Of a stretch of DNA of 64,000 bases, positions 28,655 through 37,128 are shown piece after piece (positions within the stretch are counted from its first letter, which is position 1; every line of letters begins with the position of its first letter). This stretch comes from Tolypothrix brevis GSE-NOS-MK-07-07A. Lineage in GTDB: Bacteria; Cyanobacteriota; Cyanobacteriia; Cyanobacteriales; Nostocaceae. The notes under the pieces are model-generated. The model was given only the letters and a program-made list of their open reading frames with translations. It searched no databases and was not told the origin of the DNA. The translations under genes and the position numbers were made by a program. The DNA is taken from the NCBI GenBank assembly GCA_019358985.1, contig JAHHIJ010000036.1:1-64000 (forward strand). Direction: 5' to 3'.

Positions 28655-28683
28655 TTCTCTGGAAATATATTTGGAGGTGGAAA

Positions 28684-29790
28684 ATGGTACTTGTTAATGT
28701 TGAACAAAATGTAGTGAATAATGACAATAAAAATTGGTCTGTAATATTGCAGCAATTGCTTGATCGCGAATCGCTGTCTGTTTCCCAAGCTTCGGATTTA
28801 ATGTATGGTTGGTTGGGGGAAGCTATTCCTCCGGTACTGTCGGGTGCGATTTTAGCAGCGATTCAAGCCAAGGGTGTATGTAGCGAAGAGTTGTTGGGAA
28901 TGGTTCGGGTTTTGCATGGACAATCAGTAAAGCCAAATTTACGCGATCGCATCATCAACAATCAACCCCTTGTAGATACTTGCGGGACTGGTGGGGATGG
29001 TGCATCGACATTTAATATTTCCACTGCTGTTGCTTTTGTGGTGGCAGCTTGTGGAGTAAAAGTTGCCAAACATGGGAATCGTTCCGCGTCGGGGAAAACT
29101 GGTTCTGCTGATGTTTTAGAAGCTTTAGGTGTGAATTTGAATGTTAATTCTGAAGTTGCTCAATTAGCATTGGAGGAAGTCGGGATTACTTTTCTCTTTG
29201 CACCCGATTGGCATCCCGCATTAAAAGCGATCGCGTCATTGCGAAAAACCCTCAAGGTACGCACAGTATTTAATTTACTTGGTCCGCTACTAAATCCCCT
29301 ATCCCCAACAGGACAGGTAATTGGCATTAATAATCCAGCTTTAATTGAAACTTTTGCCGAAGTTCTCAACCATATGGGAACTCACAGGGGAATTACACTA
29401 CACGGACGGGAAAAATTAGATGAGGCTGGATTAGGAGACAAAACCGATTTAATTGTACTCTCAAATAAACAAATACATCGACTCGAATTAGATCCAAAAG
29501 ATTTAGGTATAAATCCAGCCCCTATTAGTATGTTGGCGGGTGGTGAGGTTAAAGAAAACGCAGAAATTCTCCAAGCTATTTTACAGGGAAAAGGAACAAA
29601 AGCACAACAAGATGTCGTAATTTTAAATGCTGCTTTAGCATTATATGTCGGCGAAAAAACATCAAATAATGATGATTATCTCAAGGCTTTCTCTGATGCC
29701 GTGGTAATTGCCAAAGAAGTTTTACAAAGTGGAGAACCCTGGGAAAAATTGAAACAACTAGCTGAATTTGGGAATAGGGAAATACAGTAG
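28684..29790 (+). CDS. trpD: Anthranilate phosphoribosyltransferase
   Basis: The 368-residue product has the PRPP-binding motif [18 protein letters not shown], the [21 protein letters not shown] segment (split here as [18 protein letters not shown] and ALG), and [13 protein letters not shown], all TrpD signatures. It transfers phosphoribose to anthranilate. It starts 29 bases after the porin stop, following TTGGAGGTGGAAA, so it is likely co-transcribed with the porin gene. The TAG stop codon is the first three bases of a repeat end (TAGACATAGGAG), so the original C-terminus may have been altered. Confidence 0.96.
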   Translation: MVLVNVEQNVVNNDNKNWSVILQQLLDRESLSVSQASDLMYGWLGEAIPPVLSGAILAAIQAKGVCSEELLGMVRVLHGQSVKPNLRDRIINNQPLVDTCGTGGDGASTFNISTAVAFVVAACGVKVAKHGNRSASGKTGSADVLEALGVNLNVNSEVAQLALEEVGITFLFAPDWHPALKAIASLRKTLKVRTVFNLLGPLLNPLSPTGQVIGINNPALIETFAEVLNHMGTHRGITLHGREKLDEAGLGDKTDLIVLSNKQIHRLELDPKDLGINPAPISMLAGGEVKENAEILQAILQGKGTKAQQDVVILNAALALYVGEKTSNNDDYLKAFSDAVVIAKEVLQSGEPWEKLKQLAEFGNREIQ

Positions 29791-29838
29791 ACATAGGAGT
29801 GAAAAACAATGTAGAGACGCGATATATCGCGTCTCTAC
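29788..29838. repeat. AGACAT-element end plus hairpin, abutting trpD
   Basis: TAGACATAGGAGTGAAAA matches the left end of the elements at 8854 and 63070. A perfect hairpin of the GACGCGATAT type follows at 29811-29838. No right end is seen, so this copy is truncated. The hairpin separates the convergent trpD and kinase genes and could end both transcripts. Confidence 0.8.
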
Positions 29839-29846
29839 ACATGATA

Positions 29847-31307
29847 TTATGTACAAACTATGTACTTATTAATATTTTCTTTAAATTCTCGCGCCCTTTG
29901 TTCGCTAGGTATTTCTGATACTAATGTTTCAACTAATTGTTTAGGAGTTAATGAGGGGTGTTTAGCTAATGTATCTTCGATAATTATATTAGCTACAGGT
30001 CCAACAAAGCTAGTTAATTGTTGACGGCAATGATTGAGAAAAGCTGGATTAGTCATTGCCGGGTTATTTTCATTTGATTGCTGAGAAGGGATAGAACTAT
30101 TGAAACGCTCAGATGCACTTTCTAGCAGTACTTTGATTCTATCTCGAAAAATTTTGGCACGTTGTTTGTTAGGAATTTGATTGCTGATAATTTCGATAAA
30201 TTCATCAACTGCTAAATGCGGAGATTTTTCTAAAGTATCTTGTACTAAAACACTGGCAAATGGTCCGACAAAACTAGTTAATTGCTGCTGGAAATCTTCT
30301 AAAAATTCTCTATTGAGTGATATAGGTGCTTGTGGATGTAATTGGGTTGGTGCTTCGCTATTTTGTTTGAATGAATTAGTATTTGGTTGTTTTGACTGTC
30401 TTTGGAAAACATTAAGCAGTGATTGTGTGGATTTATTTTGATTATTAATTTCGAGGATAATTTCATTTGCAAATTGAAAGCGATCGCTTGCTTTTTCTGA
30501 AAGCATTTTATCTAGTATATTTGCGAAAAATTGGCTGACTTTGGTATAACATTGCCAACGCCAATTTAAAGATTCATCCATTAATAAATATGGCATTCTT
30601 CCAGTCAAAAGTACAATTGCACAAACTCCCAATGCGTAAATATCGCTGCTAGGATAACATTGTCCTAAGCGTAATTGTTCAGGTGGAGAATAGCCGATTT
30701 TCCCAACAACTGAACCTTGGAAAGAAGAATGGCTATTATTAAAATTATTTTCTTGATTTAAGTTACTTGTCGAGAAAAACTGCGTTAATTTTTGTTTAAC
30801 AATTCCAAAGTCAATTAATACAGGCTGAGTTTTATTATTGGGAAGCATGATGTTATCCAACGAAATATCCCGATGAATAATTTTATGCAGATGGATATAT
30901 TCTAATATCGGTAATATTCCTTGCAGCCAAGTTTTAACTTCACTTTCAGAGAATGGTTTCCCTGTTCTAGTAAGACGTTCCTGAAAAATTTGTGAGTAAG
31001 TTTTACCATCAATATATTCTTGGACAATAAATAACCGTTGTCCATCTACAATGAAAGCTAAAAACTTAGGGATTTGAGGATGTTTAAGTTGAGATAAAAC
31101 TTTTGCTTCTCGCTCAAATAATTCCTTAGATTTATTAAAAATATTTCCTTGGGTTGTAGCTGGTACGAACTCTTTTAAAACGCAGGCTTCGTCAAAACGA
31201 TGTTTGTCAAATGCAAGGTAGGTTCGTCCAAAGCCTCCTTGTCCAATTAATCCATTAATCAAATAGCGGTGATTAATTAATGTTCCTGCTTGAATTTCTG
31301 AAATCAT
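29847..31307 (-). CDS. Serine/threonine protein kinase with C-terminal repeat domains
   Basis: The 486-residue product has a Hanks-type kinase domain (about 1-285): glycine loop GQGGFGRTYLA, Lys in CVLKEF, catalytic HRDISLDN, DFGIVK and SPPEQL. HRDIS in place of HRDLK is frequent in cyanobacterial kinases. After a linker come two copies of a roughly 60-residue module (LTSFVGPFASVLVQDTLEKS near 350; LTSFVGPVANIIIEDTLAKH near 430), of unknown role. No membrane helix is present. It follows the MFS-FHA gene on the same strand, 166 bases downstream, and that FHA domain is an obvious candidate phospho-target. Confidence 0.93.
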   Translation of the reverse strand: MISEIQAGTLINHRYLINGLIGQGGFGRTYLAFDKHRFDEACVLKEFVPATTQGNIFNKSKELFEREAKVLSQLKHPQIPKFLAFIVDGQRLFIVQEYIDGKTYSQIFQERLTRTGKPFSESEVKTWLQGILPILEYIHLHKIIHRDISLDNIMLPNNKTQPVLIDFGIVKQKLTQFFSTSNLNQENNFNNSHSSFQGSVVGKIGYSPPEQLRLGQCYPSSDIYALGVCAIVLLTGRMPYLLMDESLNWRWQCYTKVSQFFANILDKMLSEKASDRFQFANEIILEINNQNKSTQSLLNVFQRQSKQPNTNSFKQNSEAPTQLHPQAPISLNREFLEDFQQQLTSFVGPFASVLVQDTLEKSPHLAVDEFIEIISNQIPNKQRAKIFRDRIKVLLESASERFNSSIPSQQSNENNPAMTNPAFLNHCRQQLTSFVGPVANIIIEDTLAKHPSLTPKQLVETLVSEIPSEQRAREFKENINKYIVCT

Positions 31308-31473
31308 TGTTATCTCAATTTTTAATAATAGTGAATAAAGCGCAACCTCAGATAGAATTGGAATAAGCTGTTATGTATAAAAAATTAACATTTTTACAGC
31401 AAGGTTCGGGTATAATTTTTATGTCCTTTGCCCAAACGAAAATGAAAAATATGCAAATTGTCCCCGCATTAAA

Positions 31474-33126
31474 TTAAGATATATCAAATCGGAAAGAAAC
31501 TAAATTACGACGACCGAATGAGAAACACAAACCTGGTTTTAATTTGTACCAAACTTCAGGTAAGAGTGGATATTTATTAATAAAAGTACCATTTGTACTA
31601 CCCATATCTTGAATATAGTAGTCAGTGCCATCAAAGCGAAGTTGAGCGTGAAGACGGGAAAGAACATCAGAATTTGGTAAATCTAAAAGATCAATATCTA
31701 AGGGAATTTTGCTATTTTGCTTACCAATAGTAATTACCTCAAAATCCTCTGGTAATTCAATTATTTTACCAGTTTGGATATGAATTAGTTGTGCTACTGG
31801 GAGTTGTACTATTGTTGATGATGCGATTTCTTCGTTCATCGGTGGCAATAAAAATGTATTACCCATAGGTGATTTACCCATAGATGGTCCAGCCATATGT
31901 ATTGTTTTTGCGGTAAAGCTAAAAACTTTAGTAGTGAGAAAGTAATTGAAGATGCCAAATGAAATCAAAGAGAAAACAGCGCTACTATAAAAAACAGTTT
32001 GTATCCCTGAATATTTGATAGCAAGACTACCGAGAAATGGACCAAGTGTTTGTCCCCAGGATACAAGAGTCATATTAATAGCTGTAAAACTTCCGCGAGA
32101 TTCTTGTGCAGAAAGTCCAGCAAGCAATGCTTGGGAGGATGGAAGTGCAATGCCTTGGGCAACACCGAGTAAAGACATGGGGATGAAGAACAGCCAATAA
32201 TTTGAAATTATGGGCATAATTATTAAAGCGACGGCAAACAGTAAAAAAGACAGTTTAATGAGTTTTATTTCTGAAATATGTTGCGTCAACTTATGTAATT
32301 GGGAAGCAATTAAAGCCAGTGCGATGGAAATACTTCCAAGAATAATACCATTTTGTGCTTCCGATGTCTGAAATTTCTCGCTTGCTAGGAAAGGAATATA
32401 AGTTAAACAAAGAGTTTGAATCAAAAATATGGACATGACAGCAAACAAAAGTCCAATTACGGGACGATTGTTAACACTGTTCCACGTACTTTGTAAATAT
32501 GATTTTAATTCAAGTTTTTCTTGCTGTTCGTGGTGTTTTGGTAGTTTTAGTGAGGTTAAGGAAAATAGTGCTAGGGGAACAGCAAGAAGTGCAGCAAAAA
32601 ATGTATATCGCCAGTTTAATTCACCTACAAATCCACCTATGAGAGGAAATATTGCTCCACTCATACCAATCAAACCGGCATTTAATGCCATTGCAATACC
32701 TAATGTTCTACCACGATAAAGGTCGCCAATTACAGTTAGTTGTAGCGGTTCTAAACTAGCAGCACCAACACCTTGTAATAATCGCCATCCTAAATGATTG
32801 GTAAAGTTAGATGTTAAACCGCTTAATCCTCCACCAATAGCAAACAATAGTAAGGAGGGGAATAGCACTTGTTTTCTTCCTAAGCGATCAGCTAAAATTC
32901 CAAATATTAGAGTAATAATGGCGCTCGGTAATTGATAAATTGTCGAAGTCCATGAAATAGCATCTGTGGAGATATTAAAAAATTGCTGCATCGTTGGTAA
33001 AACAGGATTGAAAAGAGTCCCACCTAAAATCCCCATTAGTGTTACCAAATTGATGATGTAGAAATTCCTATCTCGGAAAATATTAGTGGGAGTTTTCGAT
33101 TTGGGGGTTATGGTAGAATAATTCAT
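31474..33126 (-). CDS. MFS transporter fused to a C-terminal FHA domain
   Basis: The start chosen is ATG 33126 (MNYSTITPK), seven bases after AGAGG; an ATG at 33132 is too close to that site. Twelve membrane helices span about residues 20-410, with the MFS loop motif ADRLGRKQVLFPS. After a linker rich in Met, Gly and Pro, residues about 455-550 form an FHA phosphothreonine-binding domain: ITIGKQ, LSRLHAQLRFDG, and QDMGSTNGTFIN. MFS-FHA fusion is unusual. With a Ser/Thr kinase gene directly downstream, transport may be gated by phosphorylation. Its paralogue at 44481 lacks the FHA part. It likely exports the cluster product (inference). Confidence 0.92.
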   Translation of the reverse strand: MNYSTITPKSKTPTNIFRDRNFYIINLVTLMGILGGTLFNPVLPTMQQFFNISTDAISWTSTIYQLPSAIITLIFGILADRLGRKQVLFPSLLLFAIGGGLSGLTSNFTNHLGWRLLQGVGAASLEPLQLTVIGDLYRGRTLGIAMALNAGLIGMSGAIFPLIGGFVGELNWRYTFFAALLAVPLALFSLTSLKLPKHHEQQEKLELKSYLQSTWNSVNNRPVIGLLFAVMSIFLIQTLCLTYIPFLASEKFQTSEAQNGIILGSISIALALIASQLHKLTQHISEIKLIKLSFLLFAVALIIMPIISNYWLFFIPMSLLGVAQGIALPSSQALLAGLSAQESRGSFTAINMTLVSWGQTLGPFLGSLAIKYSGIQTVFYSSAVFSLISFGIFNYFLTTKVFSFTAKTIHMAGPSMGKSPMGNTFLLPPMNEEIASSTIVQLPVAQLIHIQTGKIIELPEDFEVITIGKQNSKIPLDIDLLDLPNSDVLSRLHAQLRFDGTDYYIQDMGSTNGTFINKYPLLPEVWYKLKPGLCFSFGRRNLVSFRFDIS

Positions 33127-33161
33127 TTTCATGCCTCTTTGATTTTTGTTTGTTTGATAAA

Positions 33162-33653
33162 TTAAGAAATTGAATCGTTTTGCTTGCGACTTAAGCCATA
33201 GAGAGTAATAAAACAAGATAAAATCAATAACACACTAATGCTTTTGATAGATATTTCCACAATTGTTTCCATCAAGGTATTAGCTTGGGGTAATCCTTTT
33301 GCATTAATAATAAATACTCTGGTTAAGCCAAAAATTGCACCCAATAACTCTCCAGCGAACGCAACATAAGCGCTGATTATCAACATCCAGAAATTCGCTT
33401 TCGCAATTCCAAGCGATAATTTCAACTGTGGATAACAAAGACCAACTACTGCTAAAAATAGTCCTTCTGTAATTCCTAGTAAATGGGTAGCGAGTCCTGC
33501 GCGTGGATTTACATACAGGGGGATGAAGAAACCTGCAATAAATCCGATTGTACAAAGAAAAACACCATGCCATAGGAGTCTACGTTTTAAATCTTCACTC
33601 TCGACGCTATTTATGAAAGTATTGGGTACTTTTTCTATTTTAGATTGCATCAT
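33162..33653 (-). CDS. Hydroxylaminobenzene mutase-like four-helix membrane protein
   Basis: The 163-residue product contains RRLLWHGVFLCTIGFIAGFF, PLYVNPRAGLATHLLGITEG and three further hydrophobic segments, which I recognise as the (hydroxyamino)benzene mutase (HabA/HabB) family pattern. Those enzymes rearrange hydroxylaminobenzene to 2-aminophenol in nitrobenzene degraders. Whether this relative acts on an N-hydroxylated aromatic is unknown. It starts at ATG 33653 and is 35 bases upstream of the MFS-FHA gene, so the two are probably one transcript. Confidence 0.72.
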   Translation of the reverse strand: MMQSKIEKVPNTFINSVESEDLKRRLLWHGVFLCTIGFIAGFFIPLYVNPRAGLATHLLGITEGLFLAVVGLCYPQLKLSLGIAKANFWMLIISAYVAFAGELLGAIFGLTRVFIINAKGLPQANTLMETIVEISIKSISVLLILSCFITLYGLSRKQNDSIS

Positions 33654-33788
33654 AATTCATGCCATAATGTAAGTCATTAAAAAATGGCGCATGGGTCATG
33701 CCCTGCGCCTTTGGCGCTGTTAAATCAGAAGAAAAGCAGGTTGGATTGAAAATTAATTATTCTTAACAACCCGCAGTTTTTAGCATTT

Positions 33789-34013
33789 CTAAGCTTTTGC
33801 TAAAGCCATTCCTAATGCTCTTCCGGTTTGAGCAGCAACTATACCATCAACAGTTAAGTTGTTGTCTTGTTGGAATTTTTTGACTGCATTTTCTGTTGGT
33901 TCGTCGAATATACCGTTGGCTGTAACTTCATATCCCAATCTAGATAAGTCGCTTTGCAGACGTTCTACTTCTTGACCTGTGATTCCGGGTTGTAAAATTG
34001 GCATTTCAGACAT
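33789..34013 (-). CDS. Small peptidoglycan-binding-like protein
   Basis: The 74 residues are almost exactly one PG_binding_1 domain: LQPGITGQEVERLQSDLSRL, GYEVTANGIFDEPTENAVKK, FQQDNNLTVDGIVAAQTGRA. There is no signal peptide, which is odd for a wall-binding module, so it may bind something else in the cytoplasm. It begins at ATG 34013 with GGAGAAATTACC upstream. It lies between the transporter genes and the P450 gene on the same strand. Confidence 0.82.
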   Translation of the reverse strand: MSEMPILQPGITGQEVERLQSDLSRLGYEVTANGIFDEPTENAVKKFQQDNNLTVDGIVAAQTGRALGMALAKA

Positions 34014-34153
34014 GGTAATTTCTCCTGTGAGGTTGTTATCTATTAATAGCGATTGGTTTTTGAAACTTATGCATCTTCCTAAGGATGTTACCGAAAAAAT
34101 GCACCCTCACATAAGGTAAGGGGCATGAGGCATGGGTTATGGATGTTTTGGAT

Positions 34154-34280
34154 GTAGAGACGTAGCAGTGCTACGTCTCTACATTGTTTTCTACCAGATG
34201 TCTAATGTAAAGACGTTCCGCCGGAACGTCTCTACGACGGTAGGTAGGTTTTTGTTAATGTTAATTAAACGGACATGGTA
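34154..34280. repeat. Two fused element remnants after the P450 gene
   Basis: A GACGTAGCA hairpin (34154-34182) with an AGATGTCTAAT end is joined to a GACGTTCCG hairpin (34207-34235) and the right end of the CATGTCCG family (TTAATTAAACGGACATGGTA, ending about 34280). The last part overlaps the P450 coding end. Confidence 0.8.
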
Positions 34281-35524
34281 TTACCTGATTTTCTAAATGC
34301 AACTGGTAAATGATTGGGTCCGTGGAAAATAATATTGTTTGCCCAATCAATGTTTTGATTAACTAAGTGAAGGTCGGGTAAACGATTGAGTAAAACATTC
34401 AATGCAATTTGACCTTCAGCACGGGCTAGGGTAGAGCCAAGACAGTAGTGAATACCACCACCAAAACCAGCATTTTTAGTATCTTCACGTTGAACATCAA
34501 AGACCTCAGGATTTTGAAAACGCATAGGATCGCGGTTTGCAGAACCCAACATGATTCCCACACTATCCCCGCGCTTAATTTGTTGACCGCCAATTTCTAT
34601 GTCTGCATATGCCCAGCGCGTTACCATCTGAATGGGGGTATCGTAACGGATGATTTCCTCCACCGCATTCGGCATATATTCGGGATGCGATCGCAATTTC
34701 TGCAACTGAAGAGGATTTTGTAGTAATGCCAATACCCCTTTGGCGATTAAATTAACTGTGGTTTCATGTCCAGCTGTCAATAAATGAGTGCAGGTAGCGA
34801 CAATTTCTTCATCTGTGAGTTTATCACCTTCATCCGCAGCCTTAACTAAGTTAGAAATCAAGTCTTCCTGTGGATTAGCGCGACGGTTTTCAATGATCGG
34901 CTTAAAGTAGTTGATAAAATCTTGGCTTGCTTTTTCGGCGTTTTCGTAAATTTCTGGTGGTGGTTTCAAACGGGATGCACTGGCATTTTGCAAGGCTAAA
35001 GCCCATTGACGAAATAGCTCGTGATCTTCAGGATTTGCACCCAACATCGTCGCAATTACCATGATTGGTAAAGGAAAAGCATATTCTTCCAGCAAATCCA
35101 TCTCTCCACGAGAATGAACTTTATCCAGTAGGGAATCTGCAATTTGGTAAACATAAGGACGCAGATTTTCTACAACCTTCGGTGTGAATGCCTTACTAAC
35201 CAAAGATTTAAGCCTAGTATGGTCGGGTGGTTCGCGAAACACAATCCACTTACTTACCATTGTGAGGAAGGTGCTATAAGCAGTGGGGACTGGAGTTGTT
35301 TCCACATCATCCCGTTTGATAAACTCGCGACCAAATCTCCGGTCTTCCATAACTTTCATTACATCTTCGTAACGGAAGATATACCAAGCGCCAGCTAAAT
35401 TAGGATTTGAGGAAATACCCCAATGAACTGGGTCTTGTTCTCGATAACGACGGTAGTATGTGTATGGGTCGGATGTTACTGCTGGGAGAAACGGGTTTAA
35501 TCTTTCAATCGTTGAAGTAGTCAT
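34265..35524 (-). CDS. Cytochrome P450 (RebP/StaP-like)
   Basis: The 419-residue soluble P450 has the oxygen-binding AGHETTVN helix near residue 250, an ExxR segment, and the haem loop FGGGIHYCLGSTLARAEGQ with the ligand Cys near 361. The start INPFLPAV-like text (here LNPFLPAVTSDPYTYYRRYR) resembles bacterial CYP245/StaP-type enzymes. In indolocarbazole pathways this enzyme couples the two indole rings of chromopyrrolic acid. It is the last core gene of the leftward block. Its last five residues (NTMSV) and stop codon are supplied by a mobile-element end, so the native tail is lost. Confidence 0.9.
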   Translation of the reverse strand: MTTSTIERLNPFLPAVTSDPYTYYRRYREQDPVHWGISSNPNLAGAWYIFRYEDVMKVMEDRRFGREFIKRDDVETTPVPTAYSTFLTMVSKWIVFREPPDHTRLKSLVSKAFTPKVVENLRPYVYQIADSLLDKVHSRGEMDLLEEYAFPLPIMVIATMLGANPEDHELFRQWALALQNASASRLKPPPEIYENAEKASQDFINYFKPIIENRRANPQEDLISNLVKAADEGDKLTDEEIVATCTHLLTAGHETTVNLIAKGVLALLQNPLQLQKLRSHPEYMPNAVEEIIRYDTPIQMVTRWAYADIEIGGQQIKRGDSVGIMLGSANRDPMRFQNPEVFDVQREDTKNAGFGGGIHYCLGSTLARAEGQIALNVLLNRLPDLHLVNQNIDWANNIIFHGPNHLPVAFRKSGNTMSV

Positions 35525-36033
35525 TTGTCACCTCTATTCATATTTTGTCAAGACGGGAAAGGAAAAAGGGGAAAGTTATTTACACCCTTAGTAGTGAAGT
35601 TTTTTGATCGTGCGTAACTTTTAACTCCTCGGTTATTGGATATCGACCGAATTTAATTATGCGTTGCCCGAAACCCTTGATTAGACGTAGCATTGCTACG
35701 TCTCTACGTATGACTCTGGAGCTTCTTTTAGTTGTTAACGTTGGGTAAACAGATTTTATGCAGTTGCTATTCGGCATTGCTGAATTGATGTATGAATCCG
35801 CATGTAAAGGCGTTCCGCCGGATGTAAAGACGTTCCGCCGGAACGTCTCTACAAGGATTTTAGTATTATATAAAATTATTTTCACGCCCCCGATTCAGCA
35901 ACGCCTGCTATTCTTGTGGATTTGAGACTATGACAAGGAAAATGACCAGCGATGTTGGCATATATTTTCTACTCACTATTAATTTTGATGAACAAACCTA
36001 TTTTTACCTTATCAAAATTAATCCAATGAGCCA
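35525..36033. other. Repeat-rich gap between VOC and P450 genes
   Basis: Contains a GACGTAGCA hairpin (35683-35703), and a GACGTTCCG hairpin (35824-35852) preceded by a half duplicate (35804-35820). No gene is supported; frames here are coded by repeats. The gap may hold a separate promoter for the P450 gene. Confidence 0.6.
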
Positions 36034-36405
36034 CTATTGTTGGCAATCAATGGTAAACGGGTTCCCTTCTGGATCAACACCTTCAGCTACTTTTAAATTA
36101 TGTGAAGGAGAACGAACAGGGCTGAGTTTCACACCACGCTGAATTAAGGTATTGTAAGCCGTTTCAAAATCATCAACGCGAAATGCCAATTTAGGTCTAT
36201 CCTTACCGAAGTCCTTAGCGATATTACCGTGCAGCACCAAAGTGCATTCGCCAGTTGTAAACTCCACCCATTGTTTGTCGCTGCGTTCGTCTATACTCAT
36301 AAAAGACTTTACCTCAAGCCCCAATTGGTCGCGGTAAAACTTTATTTGTGCCTCTATGTCTTGCACATAAAGAATCGCTTTTGTCAAGCCTTGGATAACG
36401 TTCAT
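36034..36405 (-). CDS. VOC/glyoxalase-like protein
   Basis: The 123-residue product has the vicinal-oxygen-chelate fold pattern: AILYVQDIEAQIKFYRDQLG at the start, then LAFRVDDFETAYNTLIQRG and DPEGNPFTIDCQQ at the end. The family includes glyoxalase I, extradiol dioxygenases and drug-binding resistance proteins. Usual metal ligands cannot be assigned confidently here: the first position is occupied by a non-His residue. It lies in the indolocarbazole block, 43 bases after the GST gene, where self-protection by drug binding or a ring-modifying step are both possible. Confidence 0.85.
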   Translation of the reverse strand: MNVIQGLTKAILYVQDIEAQIKFYRDQLGLEVKSFMSIDERSDKQWVEFTTGECTLVLHGNIAKDFGKDRPKLAFRVDDFETAYNTLIQRGVKLSPVRSPSHNLKVAEGVDPEGNPFTIDCQQ

Positions 36406-36448
36406 GTTAATTTTTGCCTCAGTAGTTAGTAGTTAGTAGTTAATGCAA

Positions 36449-37126
36449 TTAGCCGCGATCTAAAGACACTAATTCAAGTGGTTTTTTTAACACAGATAGC
36501 ATTTGTATCATTTGCTCATGTCCAGACTTTTGAACTTCTGCCACAGATGGTCTAGATTCCAAACGCCGAACATAATCTGTTAATTTGGGTAGATGCTTGT
36601 AGCTGTAAACCATACGCAGGTAACTTAAGGTGGGTGCAGCAGCACAATCTGCAAGGGAAAAGTCTTCCCCAGCCAGCCAAGTTTTACCAGACAATTGTTC
36701 TTCAAGTTGTAAGCAAGCTGTCTCTAGTAACCGATGTGCTTTATTAACCTCATGACTGCCTTGTTCTTCCAGCGGACGCTGAGAGTCGGAAAATAACGCT
36801 TCACGTCCTCGGTTGATGTAGACATCAATAATACGTTCGAGCATTCGTACTTCTAAAGCCAGCTTTGGATCTTTTGGGATGAGATAGGGTTTGTTAAAAA
36901 AGCGTTGATCGAGATACTCAATAATGATGGAAGCCTCGAAAAGTATTTGACCGGATTCGGTTTCTAGTGTGGGAATTTTGGCAAAAGGATTAATTTTTGT
37001 ATAGTGCGATCGCTCTTGTTGATCAAAAAGATTAACTTCTATAGGTGTAAAAGCTGCGTCTTTTTCATAGAGAGCAATAAGGACTCGCTGGGAGTAGGAT
37101 GAAGCCGGAGCGTAGTAGAGTTTCAT
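36449..37126 (-). CDS. Glutathione S-transferase family protein
   Basis: The 225-residue product has a thioredoxin-like N-terminal domain (MKLYYAPASSYSQRVLIALY; the catalytic Ser region is SSYSQRV), the cis-Pro segment FAKIPTLE, the ESxI-like FEASIIIEYLDQ, and an all-helical C-terminal domain with the conserved FSLADCAAAPTL motif. It starts two bases after the RebC-like stop, so it is tightly coupled in the operon. Roles could be conjugation of reactive intermediates, isomerisation, or protection. I know of no GST in the well-studied rebeccamycin or staurosporine pathways. Confidence 0.9.
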   Translation of the reverse strand: MKLYYAPASSYSQRVLIALYEKDAAFTPIEVNLFDQQERSHYTKINPFAKIPTLETESGQILFEASIIIEYLDQRFFNKPYLIPKDPKLALEVRMLERIIDVYINRGREALFSDSQRPLEEQGSHEVNKAHRLLETACLQLEEQLSGKTWLAGEDFSLADCAAAPTLSYLRMVYSYKHLPKLTDYVRRLESRPSVAEVQKSGHEQMIQMLSVLKKPLELVSLDRG

Positions 37127-37128
37127 AA

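Noticed and set aside
18182-29790. Scytonemin biosynthesis cluster
   Set aside because: The trp and DAHP synthase genes resemble the supply set of that cluster, but no scyA-F, tyrA or aroB homologue is present, while RebO/RebD/RebC/P450-like genes are.
35580-35885. Minus-strand frame of about 100 codons
   Set aside because: Composed of dispersed hairpin sequence (VETFRRNVFTSGG) with no ribosome-binding site.
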